Below, one piece after another: positions 1-7,906 of a stretch of 64,000 nucleotides of DNA (the stretch's first letter is position 1; each line of letters begins with the position of its first letter). Location: assembly GCF_006442965.1 (NCBI RefSeq), contig NZ_VFWX01000017.1:1-64000 (forward strand), in the 5' to 3' direction. Source of the DNA: Mesorhizobium sp. CU3. GTDB lineage: Bacteria > Pseudomonadota > Alphaproteobacteria > Rhizobiales > Rhizobiaceae. The notes beneath the pieces were generated by a model. The model was given only the letters and a program-made list of their open reading frames with translations. It ran no database searches and was not told where the DNA came from. A program made the position numbers and the translations under genes.

Positions 1-51
<51 letters not shown>

Positions 52-73
52 TACTCGAAAACCAATTCGGTAA

Positions 74-661
74 TCAGTCCGCCGACAGATCCGCCGTCCG
101 CGCCAGCGCGCTGCCGAAGCCGTTCAGCGAGATGGTGAAGGCGATCGGCTGCTGTGTGTCGGCCGCCGTAGCGTTTATCTTCAGCGTGGTGCCGTTCTGC
201 AAGAGCGGCGTGGTGTCGGCGTCGAAGGTCACCGGCACCAGACAGCCGACCGCCTGGCAGGTGTTGAACTGCAGCGTGCCGTCCAGCTTCTTGTCGTCGA
301 TCTCGAGCGAAATGCCGTTGGCCAAGGCAAGCCCGAAGGGTAGCGCCAGCGTGCCGGTGGCGTCCTGGCCGGTCTTGGTCGTCAATTCGATCGCGAGCAG
401 CCGCTGGCCGCTCTGCTTGTTGAACTGCTGGTGCGACAGGCTGCACACCTTGTTGCTGCCGGTGATCTGGCAATTGACCGTCCAGTCGCCATGGGTTTCC
501 GACAGCGCCGAGGCGCCGCCCGGCAATTGCGGCTTGGCCGCGGCGTCGGCCGGTTGAGCGGCCACCTTGTCGCCCTTGTTGTTCTGCGCGGCGAATGCCG
601 GCAGAGCTGCGATACCCGCGACGGCCAGCATCGCTATGGTCAACCTATACCTGCTTTTCAT
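74..661 (-). CDS. Invasion-associated locus B (IalB) family exported protein
   Basis: 195 residues. A Sec signal peptide covers about residues 1-25 (hydrophobic stretch ending in AFAA), so the mature protein is periplasmic or surface-exposed. A short Ala/Pro-rich linker precedes the IalB domain, which opens at the GDW-x-x-x-C motif. Four cysteines (64, 73, 135, 140) are placed as two likely disulfides, as in this family. IalB was named from Bartonella, where it affects erythrocyte invasion, but the family is common in free-living rhizobia, where its role is not established. It is transcribed alone; about 200 bases with no other gene lie upstream. Family assignment is firm, function open. Confidence 0.85.
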   Translation of the reverse strand: MKSRYRLTIAMLAVAGIAALPAFAAQNNKGDKVAAQPADAAAKPQLPGGASALSETHGDWTVNCQITGSNKVCSLSHQQFNKQSGQRLLAIELTTKTGQDATGTLALPFGLALANGISLEIDDKKLDGTLQFNTCQAVGCLVPVTFDADTTPLLQNGTTLKINATAADTQQPIAFTISLNGFGSALARTADLSAD

Positions 662-865
662 CGAATTCCCTTTTGACCAACCGGCCAGTCATGCGGACGG
701 GCGGAACCGCGCGATAGAGCCGCCGACCGCTGCTGCCGTCAAGTGCAATGGCGGGCACCTGCCGGATTTTCTTTGGTATGACAATCGATCAACTGACCAT
801 GGCAGAGCTGGTCGAACGTCCTATATTAGGATGAGGCTCTATCGTTCATGCGGACAAAGGAAACG

Positions 866-1159
866 ATGTCGCATTTCCGTCTGACAATGGCCGCCCTCGC
901 GGCCACCGGCTTGCTGTATACGGCACCTGGCGTGTCGGCCCAGGTGGTCTTACCAAACAATGGCAACGCATTGGTGCAGCAGGGCCAGTTGCAGCAGTTG
1001 CAGAACCAGTTGCAGCGGCAGCAATATCAGCAGCAGCAGCAACTCTATCGTGAGTTGGACCGGCAGACCGCGCCAAACCCCCAGCCTGACGTGCCGGTTA
1101 TAGGTAAAACCTGCCGCATGGAGACCGTAGGCAACACGATTTCGCGTGTCTGCCGCTGA
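866..1159 (+). CDS. Small secreted Gln-rich hypothetical protein
   Basis: 97 residues. I chose the ATG at 866 rather than the in-frame ATG at 848 because AAAGGA sits 5-10 bases before 866 and a clean signal peptide then starts at residue 1 (cleavage near SA-Q at 25/26). Residues 38-59 are mostly Gln with some Leu, Arg and Tyr, probably helical. The C-terminus has two cysteines (83 and 96) that could form one disulfide. Small periplasmic proteins of this shape are frequent in Mesorhizobium, but I do not recognise a named family. It stands alone between the divergent IalB gene and a Nudix gene. Confidence 0.65.
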   Translation: MSHFRLTMAALAATGLLYTAPGVSAQVVLPNNGNALVQQGQLQQLQNQLQRQQYQQQQQLYRELDRQTAPNPQPDVPVIGKTCRMETVGNTISRVCR

Positions 1160-1305
1160 CAATTCGGTTTTTTCGGTTTATTAGCCGACTTACTTGCAGG
1201 CGAAATGCCGGATTGCAAGGGCGGTGGTTTTGGGGTCTTAGGGCCCGGAGTTTTGCCGCGCGCGGACAGCGTACGGCACTGGTCTTGCTCTCACCGGAAT
1301 TTGGG

Positions 1306-1773
1306 ATGGCAACAGCCAAGAAGAAAGCAGTTCGCAAGGCCAAGAAAGGCCAACGGATCCGCCAGGTGGCGGCCATTCCGTTTCGTCTGCGCGGCGACGG
1401 CGGCCTCGAGGTCTTGCTGGTCACCTCACGCACGACCAAGCGTTTCATCGTGCCCAAGGGCTGGCCGATGAAAGGCAAGAGCGGACGCAAGGCGGCGGCG
1501 ATCGAGGCCCAGGAAGAAGCCGGCGTTCTGGGCAGGACGCTGAAGCAGCCGGCCGGCGCCTATTCCTATTGGAAGCGCATGACCAACGGTTTCATCCGCG
1601 TCGACGTGGCGGTCTATATGCTCGAAGTGACCGAGGAACTGGCCGACTGGCGGGAAGCCGCGAACCGTCAACGCGCATGGCTGCCGCCTGCCGATGCCGC
1701 GCTGCTCATCGACGAGCCGGAGCTGTCGACACTGCTGAGGGATTTGACGAATCCGGCAGCCGACCCCGCATAG
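1306..1773 (+). CDS. Nudix hydrolase with a degenerate Nudix box
   Basis: 155 residues from the ATG at 1306, which has GGAAT just upstream; the open frame continues further 5' but without family-like sequence. A Lys/Arg-rich N-terminus precedes the Nudix fold. The box runs from G52 to V74. The core E67, E70, E71 and G73 are present, but the first Glu of the consensus is Lys (58) and the Arg of the REUxEE core is Ile (66). The FIVPKGWPMKGK lead-in resembles the diphosphoinositol-polyphosphate or diadenosine-polyphosphate branch. The substrate cannot be read from sequence. It ends 9 bases before the convergent citryl-CoA lyase gene. Confidence 0.85.
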   Translation: MATAKKKAVRKAKKGQRIRQVAAIPFRLRGDGGLEVLLVTSRTTKRFIVPKGWPMKGKSGRKAAAIEAQEEAGVLGRTLKQPAGAYSYWKRMTNGFIRVDVAVYMLEVTEELADWREAANRQRAWLPPADAALLIDEPELSTLLRDLTNPAADPA

Positions 1774-1782
1774 ATTGCCACT

Positions 1783-2622
1783 CTATTCAGTGTCGTTCGG
1801 GAAAGGCCGTACCGGCGCGCCGGTATAAGCCCACAGCCATTCCCTGGGCAGCGGCCCCTTGTTGCGGTCGCTCTCCTGCGACTGCTCCCAGGCATGCGCC
1901 AGGATGCCGACCGAGCGCGACAGCACGAAGAGCCCGCGCGTCAGCGCCGGCGGAAAGCCGAGCTCGCCATAGATGACGGCGGTGGCGCCGTCGATGTTGA
2001 GCGGGATTTTCTTGCCCTTGCGCGCCTCGACTTCCGCCTCGATCGCCTGCGCTATGTCGGCGAAGCGTCCACTGACCACCCCGCGCGCGGCGAACTCCCG
2101 TGTCAGCTCAAGAAGGCGCGGCGCGCGCGGGTCGACCGGATGGAAGCGATGGCCGAGGCCCGGCACATAGCCTTTCTCCTCGGCAAGAAACCGCTCGAGC
2201 CGCGCCGTCACCGCCGCAGCCAGGCCGGCGCCGCCATCCATCGCCGCGGCAACATCGCCATAGAAGGAAAGCGCCTGCTCGCCGGCGCCGCCATGCACGT
2301 CGCCAAGCACGTTGATGGCCGACGCCATGGCGTTGTTGATGCCGACGCCGCAGGTCGCCGCCATGCGGGCAATGGCGATCGACGGCGCCTGTGGGCCGTG
2401 ATCGACGGCGGCTCCCAGCGCAATGCCAAGCAATGCCGCCTGCTCCTCGCTCGGCAATTCGCCGCGCAGCATGAGCCAGATCATCGCCGGAAAGCTGACG
2501 CGGCCGATCAGGTCCTGGATCTCGTAGCCGCGCAGCCGGATCACACCCGGCCGCATCTCGATGATGGAGGTCTGCCACCATTCCTCCGCGCGCTCGCGGC
2601 CGGTCTTTTTCTCGCCGCTCAT
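1783..2622 (-). CDS. Citryl-CoA lyase / citrate synthase-family protein
   Basis: 279 residues, much shorter than citrate synthase (about 430), matching the stand-alone C-terminal-type family that includes citryl-CoA lyase. The citrate-synthase triad is recognisable: H110 in GDVHGG, H158 in GLGHRFHP and D211 in NIDGATA. Known members split citryl-CoA to acetyl-CoA and oxaloacetate, or perform related claisen cleavage. It is the last gene of the operon, overlapping the CoA-transferase stop by 4 bases (ATGA), so the two are translationally coupled. Context suggests that an imported carboxylate is loaded with CoA by the transferase and cleaved here. Substrate inferred, fold confident. Confidence 0.8.
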   Translation of the reverse strand: MSGEKKTGRERAEEWWQTSIIEMRPGVIRLRGYEIQDLIGRVSFPAMIWLMLRGELPSEEQAALLGIALGAAVDHGPQAPSIAIARMAATCGVGINNAMASAINVLGDVHGGAGEQALSFYGDVAAAMDGGAGLAAAVTARLERFLAEEKGYVPGLGHRFHPVDPRAPRLLELTREFAARGVVSGRFADIAQAIEAEVEARKGKKIPLNIDGATAVIYGELGFPPALTRGLFVLSRSVGILAHAWEQSQESDRNKGPLPREWLWAYTGAPVRPFPNDTE

Positions 2623-3803
2623 GCCCGCGCCCTCGATTTGTCGCGCCCCGGCAGTGTGGCGAAGACCTCATCCATATGCTCGCCCAGACGCGGCGGCGGC
2701 CCGGCCGGCTGAGGCGCCGCGCCATCGACCATGAAGCCGCAGCGCACCACGGTCAGCGGCCGGTCCATCCCGGCGACGCTCTCGAAGCTGGTCGTCATGG
2801 CGCGTTCGATGACTTGGTGTTCCTCCAGCACTTGCGGGATCGTCAGCACCCGCCCCGCCGGCACCCCGGCACGGTTGAACTTCTCTTCCCAGCTCGCGGC
2901 GGAAGCGCCGGCCAGCGCGTCCTCGATCAGCATCTTCAAGGCGGCCCGGTTCCGTTTGCGCGTTTCGCGCTCGGCAAAGCGCGGGTCGGCAGCCAGGTCC
3001 GGCCGGCCGATCAGTCCGCACAGCGTGACGAACTGCTCCTGCTTGTTGGCGGCTATGTTGAGCAGGCCATCGCCGGTGCGGAAAGCGCCCGAGGGCGCGG
3101 CCGTCATGTTCTCGTTGCCCATCGGCTTCGGCTCGACGCCTGCCGTCAGATAATTCGACACCGGCCATCCGAGCGCCGACAGCGTGCATTCGAGCATCGA
3201 CACGTCGAGGAAGGTGCCCTCGCCGCTGGTCTTTTGCCGCACCAGCGCCGCGGCAATGGCGAAGGCGCCGACCAGCCCGCCAAGCGTGTCGGCGACGGGA
3301 TAGCCGACGCGTAACGGCGCGGTCTCCGGAGTTCCGGTGATGCTCATGATCCCCGAGAGGCCCTGGATGATCTGGTCATAGGCCGGATTGCCGCGCATCG
3401 GCCCGGTCTGGCCAAAACCCGATATCGCGCAATAGATGAGGCCGGGCCGGACGTCCTTCAGCTTTTCATGGCCAAGCCCCAACCGATCCATGACACCGGG
3501 ACGGAAATTCTCGACCAGCGCGTCGGCGGTCGCGACCAGATCGAGGAAACGCTCGCGGTCTTCCGCCCTCTTCAGGTCGAGCACGACCGATCGTTTGCCG
3601 GCGTTCTGGGCCAGGAAGGACGCCCCCATGCCGGCCTGGTTGAGCTCCGCCGAAGCGCCGAGCTGGCGCGCCAGATCGCCGCCCGGCGGCGCCTCGACCT
3701 TGATGACGTCGGCGCCGAGCAGCGCCAGCTGGTAGGCGCAGTAAGGGCCGGCCAGCACATTGGTGAGGTCGAGGACGCGGATACCGGAAAGCAGGCCTGT
3801 CAT
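2619..3803 (-). CDS. CaiB/BaiF family CoA-transferase (class III)
   Basis: 394 residues, the usual length for formyl-CoA-transferase-like enzymes. The N-terminal GIRVLDLTNVLAGPY motif and D143 in NPAYDQIIQG fit the catalytic Asp that forms the aspartyl-CoA anhydride in this class. The enzyme moves CoA from one acyl-CoA, typically succinyl-CoA, onto a free carboxylic acid in the cytoplasm. It starts 6 bases after the tctA stop and overlaps the lyase gene by 4 bases, so uptake, activation and cleavage are encoded in one transcript. Candidate substrates are citrate, citramalate or a related di- or tricarboxylate; this is inference from the neighbours. Confidence 0.87.
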   Translation of the reverse strand: MTGLLSGIRVLDLTNVLAGPYCAYQLALLGADVIKVEAPPGGDLARQLGASAELNQAGMGASFLAQNAGKRSVVLDLKRAEDRERFLDLVATADALVENFRPGVMDRLGLGHEKLKDVRPGLIYCAISGFGQTGPMRGNPAYDQIIQGLSGIMSITGTPETAPLRVGYPVADTLGGLVGAFAIAAALVRQKTSGEGTFLDVSMLECTLSALGWPVSNYLTAGVEPKPMGNENMTAAPSGAFRTGDGLLNIAANKQEQFVTLCGLIGRPDLAADPRFAERETRKRNRAALKMLIEDALAGASAASWEEKFNRAGVPAGRVLTIPQVLEEHQVIERAMTTSFESVAGMDRPLTVVRCGFMVDGAAPQPAGPPPRLGEHMDEVFATLPGRDKSRARA

Positions 3804-3809
3804 GATAAA

Positions 3810-5333
3810 TCAGGCATCGCCCGGCACATGCTCCGGCCCGCGCCTGCGCCGGTGCTCGATCCAGGCCCAGATATGCGGCCCGGCGAGGCCGATGAAGGCC
3901 AGCGTCAGCAACGTCAGCGACAGCGGGTGGCGGAAGAATACCGTCCAGTCGCCGTTTTCGATCGTCATCGCCCGGCGAAACTGTGTCTCGGCCAGCGGCC
4001 CCAGGATCATGCCGATGATCACCGGCGCAGTCGGAAAATCGAAGCGCCGCATCAGGAAGCCGGCCGCGCCGAGCAGATAGAGGATGACGAGGTCGATCGG
4101 CGACTGCGAGATGCCATAGGTGCCGACGGTGGCGAACACCAGGATGCCGGCATAGAGCTGCGGCGCCGGGATCTTCAAGAGCCGCACCCAAAGGCCGATC
4201 AGTGGCAGGTTGAGGACGACGAGGATGACGTTGGCGATGAACAGGCTGGCGATCAGGCCCCAGACCAGATTGGCCTGCGTCGTCAACAGCAGCGGTCCCG
4301 GATTGATGCCGTAGCTCTGGAAGGCCGACAGCATGATCGCCGCCGTCGCCGAGGTCGGCAGGCCGAGCGTCAGCATCGGCACCAGCACGCCGGCGGCCGA
4401 CGCATTGTTGGCCGCCTCCGGTCCGGCGACGCCTTCGATGGCGCCGACCGTGCCGAACTCCTCCTTGTGCTTCGAAAGCTTCTTTTCGATCGCATAGGAC
4501 AGGAAGGTCGGGATCTCGGCGCCGCCGGCCGGCATCGCGCCGATCGGGAAGCCGATTGCGGCGCCACGCAGCCATGCTTTCCACGAACGCGCCCATTCGG
4601 CCGCCGTCATGTAGAGCGAACCTTTCAGCGGCACGATCTCGTCCTTGCCGGCATAGCGCCGCGAGGCCATGTAGAGTGTCTCGCCGACCGCGAACAGGCC
4701 GACCGCGACGATGATGACGTCGACGCCGTCGAGCAGTTCGGCGGTGCCGAAGGTGAAGCGCGGCTGTCCGGTCTGCAGGTCGACGCCGATCATGCCGATG
4801 ACGAAGCCGGCAAACAGGCTGGTCAGCCCGCGCACCGACGACGAGCCGAGCACCGCCGAGACGGTGATGAAGGCCAGCACCATCAGCGAGAAATACTCGG
4901 CCGGCCCGAACTTCAGCGCGTATTTGACCACGGTGGGCGCCAGGAACGCGACACCCAGCGTGCCGATGGTGCCGGCGACGAAGGAGCCGATCGCCGAGGT
5001 GGCAAGCGCGGCACCCCCGCGTCCCGAACGCGCCATGCGGTTGCCTTCTAGGGCGGTGACGATTGTGGCGCTCTCGCCCGGCGTGTTGAGCAGGATCGAC
5101 GTCGTCGAGCCGCCATACATGGCGCCATAATAGATGCCGGCAAACAAAATGAACGAAGCTTCGGGCGCCACCTGATAGGTGATCGGCAACAACAGCGCGA
5201 TGGTCAGCGCCGGCCCGAGGCCGGGCAGCACGCCGATGGCGGTGCCGAGCGTCGTGCCGACCAGGCACCACAACAAATTGGTCGGCGTGAACGCGACCGC
5301 GAATCCATTTGCGAGATGGCTGAGCGTGTCCAT
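3810..5333 (-). CDS. tctA: Tripartite tricarboxylate transporter permease, large subunit
   Basis: 507 residues, about 12 transmembrane segments, standard TctA length. The N-terminal NLLWCLVGTTLGTAIGVLPG stretch and the later GLPTSATAA segment are the Gly/Pro-rich repeated motifs of the family. It forms the inner-membrane channel with TctB and uses a proton or sodium gradient to take in a carboxylate delivered by TctC. The ribosome site AGGGGAGC lies within the end of tctB, 4 bases separate the genes, and the CoA-transferase follows 6 bases on. Substrate not determinable from sequence. Confidence 0.93.
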   Translation of the reverse strand: MDTLSHLANGFAVAFTPTNLLWCLVGTTLGTAIGVLPGLGPALTIALLLPITYQVAPEASFILFAGIYYGAMYGGSTTSILLNTPGESATIVTALEGNRMARSGRGGAALATSAIGSFVAGTIGTLGVAFLAPTVVKYALKFGPAEYFSLMVLAFITVSAVLGSSSVRGLTSLFAGFVIGMIGVDLQTGQPRFTFGTAELLDGVDVIIVAVGLFAVGETLYMASRRYAGKDEIVPLKGSLYMTAAEWARSWKAWLRGAAIGFPIGAMPAGGAEIPTFLSYAIEKKLSKHKEEFGTVGAIEGVAGPEAANNASAAGVLVPMLTLGLPTSATAAIMLSAFQSYGINPGPLLLTTQANLVWGLIASLFIANVILVVLNLPLIGLWVRLLKIPAPQLYAGILVFATVGTYGISQSPIDLVILYLLGAAGFLMRRFDFPTAPVIIGMILGPLAETQFRRAMTIENGDWTVFFRHPLSLTLLTLAFIGLAGPHIWAWIEHRRRRGPEHVPGDA

Positions 5334-5337
5334 GGTC

Positions 5338-5874
5338 TCAGCTCCCCTTGCCGCCGAACACGGCGCTGATCAGCACATTGAGCTCATTCTCGATCAGGCC
5401 GGCCCCAATGTTGACGCCGAGCGCCTTGGCGAAGCCGAAATAGGCGGCAAGCGCCAGCACCAGGCCAAGCAGCGCATCGCGCAGCGGGTGCCGGCTGCCG
5501 AAGCCGAAACAGATCAGCACGAACATCACTGTCGAAGCGAGGGTAAAGCCGAGCGGCTGGATGAGCACCAGGTTGGCGACGAGGCCCGCCGCCACCAGGC
5601 CCATCGCCTTCCAGTCGGTCGGCGTTTCCTTTTCTTCCTCCGGCTGCCAGCCGCCGCGGATGGCGGCGAGGATGAGCAGCAGCGAAAGCACGATCATCCC
5701 GGCCATGGTGATATAGGGAAAAACCGTCGGGCCGACCTTGGAATAGAGCGGCGAAACAGGGATCGCCAGCGTCTGCCAGGCGACGGCGCCGGCGCAGGCC
5801 AGCAGCCCGACGCCGATGAGAAGTTCGGGTATGGCAAGGCGCGCCGGTGACGCCTGCTGGTCGCTCACGCTCAT
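5338..5874 (-). CDS. tctB: Tripartite tricarboxylate transporter small permease subunit
   Basis: 178 residues with four predicted membrane segments and a soluble loop around residues 75-90 (EEEKETPTDW), as usual for TctB. A strong ribosome site (GGGGAGGAG) precedes the ATG. TctB is the poorly conserved partner of TctA and is needed for transport. About 107 bases separate it from tctC, and that gap holds a perfect hairpin, which often marks a change in mRNA abundance between the binding-protein cistron and the permease cistrons. Confidence 0.9.
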   Translation of the reverse strand: MSVSDQQASPARLAIPELLIGVGLLACAGAVAWQTLAIPVSPLYSKVGPTVFPYITMAGMIVLSLLLILAAIRGGWQPEEEKETPTDWKAMGLVAAGLVANLVLIQPLGFTLASTVMFVLICFGFGSRHPLRDALLGLVLALAAYFGFAKALGVNIGAGLIENELNVLISAVFGGKGS

Positions 5875-5944
5875 GGATCTCCTCCCCGGATGGCCGGCAT
5901 CGCACCGCCGGCATCGCCGCAGTTCTGCCCGTTCATGCCGTCAC

Positions 5945-5962
5945 GGAGGCGGTGCCGCCTCC
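5945..5962 (-). other. Intercistronic hairpin between tctC and tctB
   Basis: GGAGGCG-GTGC-CGCCTCC is a perfect 7-bp stem with a 4-base loop in the tctC-tctB gap, with no T-run after it. Inference: it protects the tctC mRNA 3' end and lets the binding protein be made in excess, as seen in other binding-protein-dependent transporter operons. Confidence 0.5.
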
Positions 5963-5981
5963 GCGACCCGGTGGAGAGGGA

Positions 5982-6959
5982 TCAGGCCAAGCCGAGATCC
6001 TTGAGGATGGCGCCGATACGGGCCGTGTCTTCGGTGACGAATTTGGCGTAGTCGTCGCCGGTGAGCAGGATCGGTGTCCAGTTGCGGTTCTTGCACTCGG
6101 CCGCCCAGGCGTCGCTTTTGGCCATGGTCTCGACCAGCTTGATCATCGCCGCCTTGTCCTCGTCGGAGACGCCGGGCGGCGCGAAGACGCCGCGCCAGTT
6201 GAACAGTTCCACGTCGATGCCCGCCTCTTTCAGCGTCGGCGCGTCGATGCCGTCCTGGCGCTTGTCGGCCGAGATGGCGAGCAGCCTCAGCGCACCGGCC
6301 TTCACCTGTTCGGAGAATTCGCCATAGCCCGAGATGCCGGCCGCGACCTGGTTGCCGAGCAGCGCCGACAGCGCCTCGCCGCCGCCGGCGAACGGCACAT
6401 AGGAGAGGTTCGCCGCCGGCACGCCGGCGGTCTTGGCGATCAGGCCGAACAGGATGTGGTCGGAACCGCCGGCCGAACCGCCGGCGACCGGAACCTTGGT
6501 CGGATCGGCCTTCAGCGCGGCGACGAAATCGGCGGCCGTCTTGAACGGCGATTCCGCCGGCACCACCAGCGCCTCGAACTCGCCGGTTAGCCGCGCGATC
6601 GGCGTCACTTCGGTGAGGTTGTTGGCCGCCTTGTTGGCGATGATGGCGCCGACCATGACCATGCCGGCAACCATCAGCGAATTGCCCTTGCCTTTCCACT
6701 GGTTGACGAATTGCGGCAGGCCGACCGTGCCGCCGGCGCCGCCGACATTGGTGATCTGCGAGCCCGAGATCAGCTTTTCGGAGCGCAGCACCTGATCGAT
6801 GGTGCGCGCCGTCTGGTCCCACCCACCGCCGGGCGCCGCAGGCACGAAAATCTGCACCTGCGGCGCGTCCTGCGCGAAGGCGGGGGCGAAATGCAAGGCG
6901 GCGAAACCGGCGGCGCCGGCCGCGGCCGTACCGGTCAAAAATCTGCGTCTGTTCAGCAT
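5982..6959 (-). CDS. tctC: Tripartite tricarboxylate transporter substrate-binding protein, Tat-type signal
   Basis: 325 residues from the ATG at 6959, chosen over a longer frame to 7019 because GGAGG lies 7 bases upstream and the protein then opens with MLNRRRFLTG, a twin-arginine signal. Cleavage is likely near AFA-Q at about residue 29. The rest is a Bug/TctC periplasmic binding protein (FVPAAPGGGWDQTAR near the N-terminus; GGSAGGSDHILFG in the middle), which captures a carboxylate and hands it to TctAB. It is the first gene of the operon, divergent from the IclR gene, with a dyad in the shared promoter region. The ligand is unknown. Confidence 0.92.
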   Translation of the reverse strand: MLNRRRFLTGTAAAGAAGFAALHFAPAFAQDAPQVQIFVPAAPGGGWDQTARTIDQVLRSEKLISGSQITNVGGAGGTVGLPQFVNQWKGKGNSLMVAGMVMVGAIIANKAANNLTEVTPIARLTGEFEALVVPAESPFKTAADFVAALKADPTKVPVAGGSAGGSDHILFGLIAKTAGVPAANLSYVPFAGGGEALSALLGNQVAAGISGYGEFSEQVKAGALRLLAISADKRQDGIDAPTLKEAGIDVELFNWRGVFAPPGVSDEDKAAMIKLVETMAKSDAWAAECKNRNWTPILLTGDDYAKFVTEDTARIGAILKDLGLA

Positions 6960-7054
6960 GGGATTCCTCCAGATCACGGGCACCCTCCTCCGGTGCCTGC
7001 CAAGACGAGGTCCGATCACGGGCCTTCACATCGAGTTCAAGCAAATGTTACTTA

Positions 7055-7091
7055 GTTCTGTCAACAGGAATACCATTCTGCTAGACAGAAC
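7055..7091. promoter_or_regulatory. Candidate operator for the IclR regulator between tctC and iclR
   Basis: GTTCTGTC (7055-7062) and GACAGAAC (7084-7091) form perfect 8-base arms 21 bases apart. Inside them, GGAAT and ATTC continue the symmetry, giving a dyad of about 37 bases. It lies centrally in the 164-base space between the divergent tctC and IclR starts. IclR proteins bind such long dyads as tetramers. Assignment to the adjacent IclR gene is inference. Confidence 0.55.
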
Positions 7092-7123
7092 GCAGACAAT
7101 CAAAGGAAAGTCTGTCCTCTGGA

Positions 7124-7906
7124 TTGGACCGCGACAGTGAAACCTTCGGCGAAATGACAGACACCCCTCCCGCTTCGAGATCGGCCGACGGCGTTGCCGC
7201 ACTCGAGCGGGCGATCGCCATCCTCAATGCCTTCACCCCCGCCGACCGCTCGCTCGGCCTTGCCGAGATCGCCGCCCGCACCGGCCTCTACAAGAGCACG
7301 ATCCTGCGGCTCGCCAACTCGCTGATCCGCGGTCAATTGCTGGAGCGGCTGGCCGACGGCCGCTACCGCGTCGGGCCGGCCACGTTCAGGCTCGGCGCGC
7401 TCTACCAGCGCTCCGTCGTGGCGATGGACATCCTGTTGCCGATCATGCGCGATCTGTCCGAGCTAAGCTGGGAAAGTGTCGCCTTCTATGTGCGCTCGGG
7501 CGATGTGCGCACTTGTCTCTACCGGGTCGAATCGAAGCATCCGATCCGCTACACGATCCGCGAGGGCGATGTGCTTCCCTTGCTCGTCGGCTCAGGCGGC
7601 CGCGTGCTTGCCGCCTTCTCCGGCGAACCGGGCGAGCCTTATGAGACGATCCGCAGGACCTACACTTACATCTCGATCGGCGACCGCGATCCGCAGACGG
7701 CGGGCATATCGGCGCCTGTGTTCGGGCCAGGGCGCGCCTTGCTCGGCGCACTGACACTCGCCGGCCCGAGCACCCGCGTCGACGCGGCCTTCCTCAGCCG
7801 CATGAAACGTCCGCTGCTCGAAGCCGCCGCCCGCGCCACCCGCGCCTTCGGCGAGGATGCGTTCATGCTGGACGTGGCGAGCCTCAACGCGGACGTTTCA
7901 GGATAG
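7124..7906 (+). CDS. IclR family transcriptional regulator
   Basis: 260 residues from a TTG at 7124 preceded by AAAGGAAAG; an ATG at 7154 is a possible alternative and loses nothing conserved. The N-terminal winged helix-turn-helix (LAEIAARTGLYKSTILRLANSL, about residues 45-66) is followed by the C-terminal effector-binding domain. IclR regulators usually sense a small aromatic or carboxylic effector and control a divergent catabolic operon, here tctCBA-CoA-transferase-lyase. The gene's 3' end overlaps the convergent SDR gene by 23 bases. Confidence 0.88.
   Translation: MDRDSETFGEMTDTPPASRSADGVAALERAIAILNAFTPADRSLGLAEIAARTGLYKSTILRLANSLIRGQLLERLADGRYRVGPATFRLGALYQRSVVAMDILLPIMRDLSELSWESVAFYVRSGDVRTCLYRVESKHPIRYTIREGDVLPLLVGSGGRVLAAFSGEPGEPYETIRRTYTYISIGDRDPQTAGISAPVFGPGRALLGALTLAGPSTRVDAAFLSRMKRPLLEAAARATRAFGEDAFMLDVASLNADVSG

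Noticed and set aside
3468..5271. Long open frames on both strands through tctA
   Set aside because: They are shadow frames of tctA, whose membrane segments and family motifs are clear; the alternatives are Arg/Asp-rich and match nothing.
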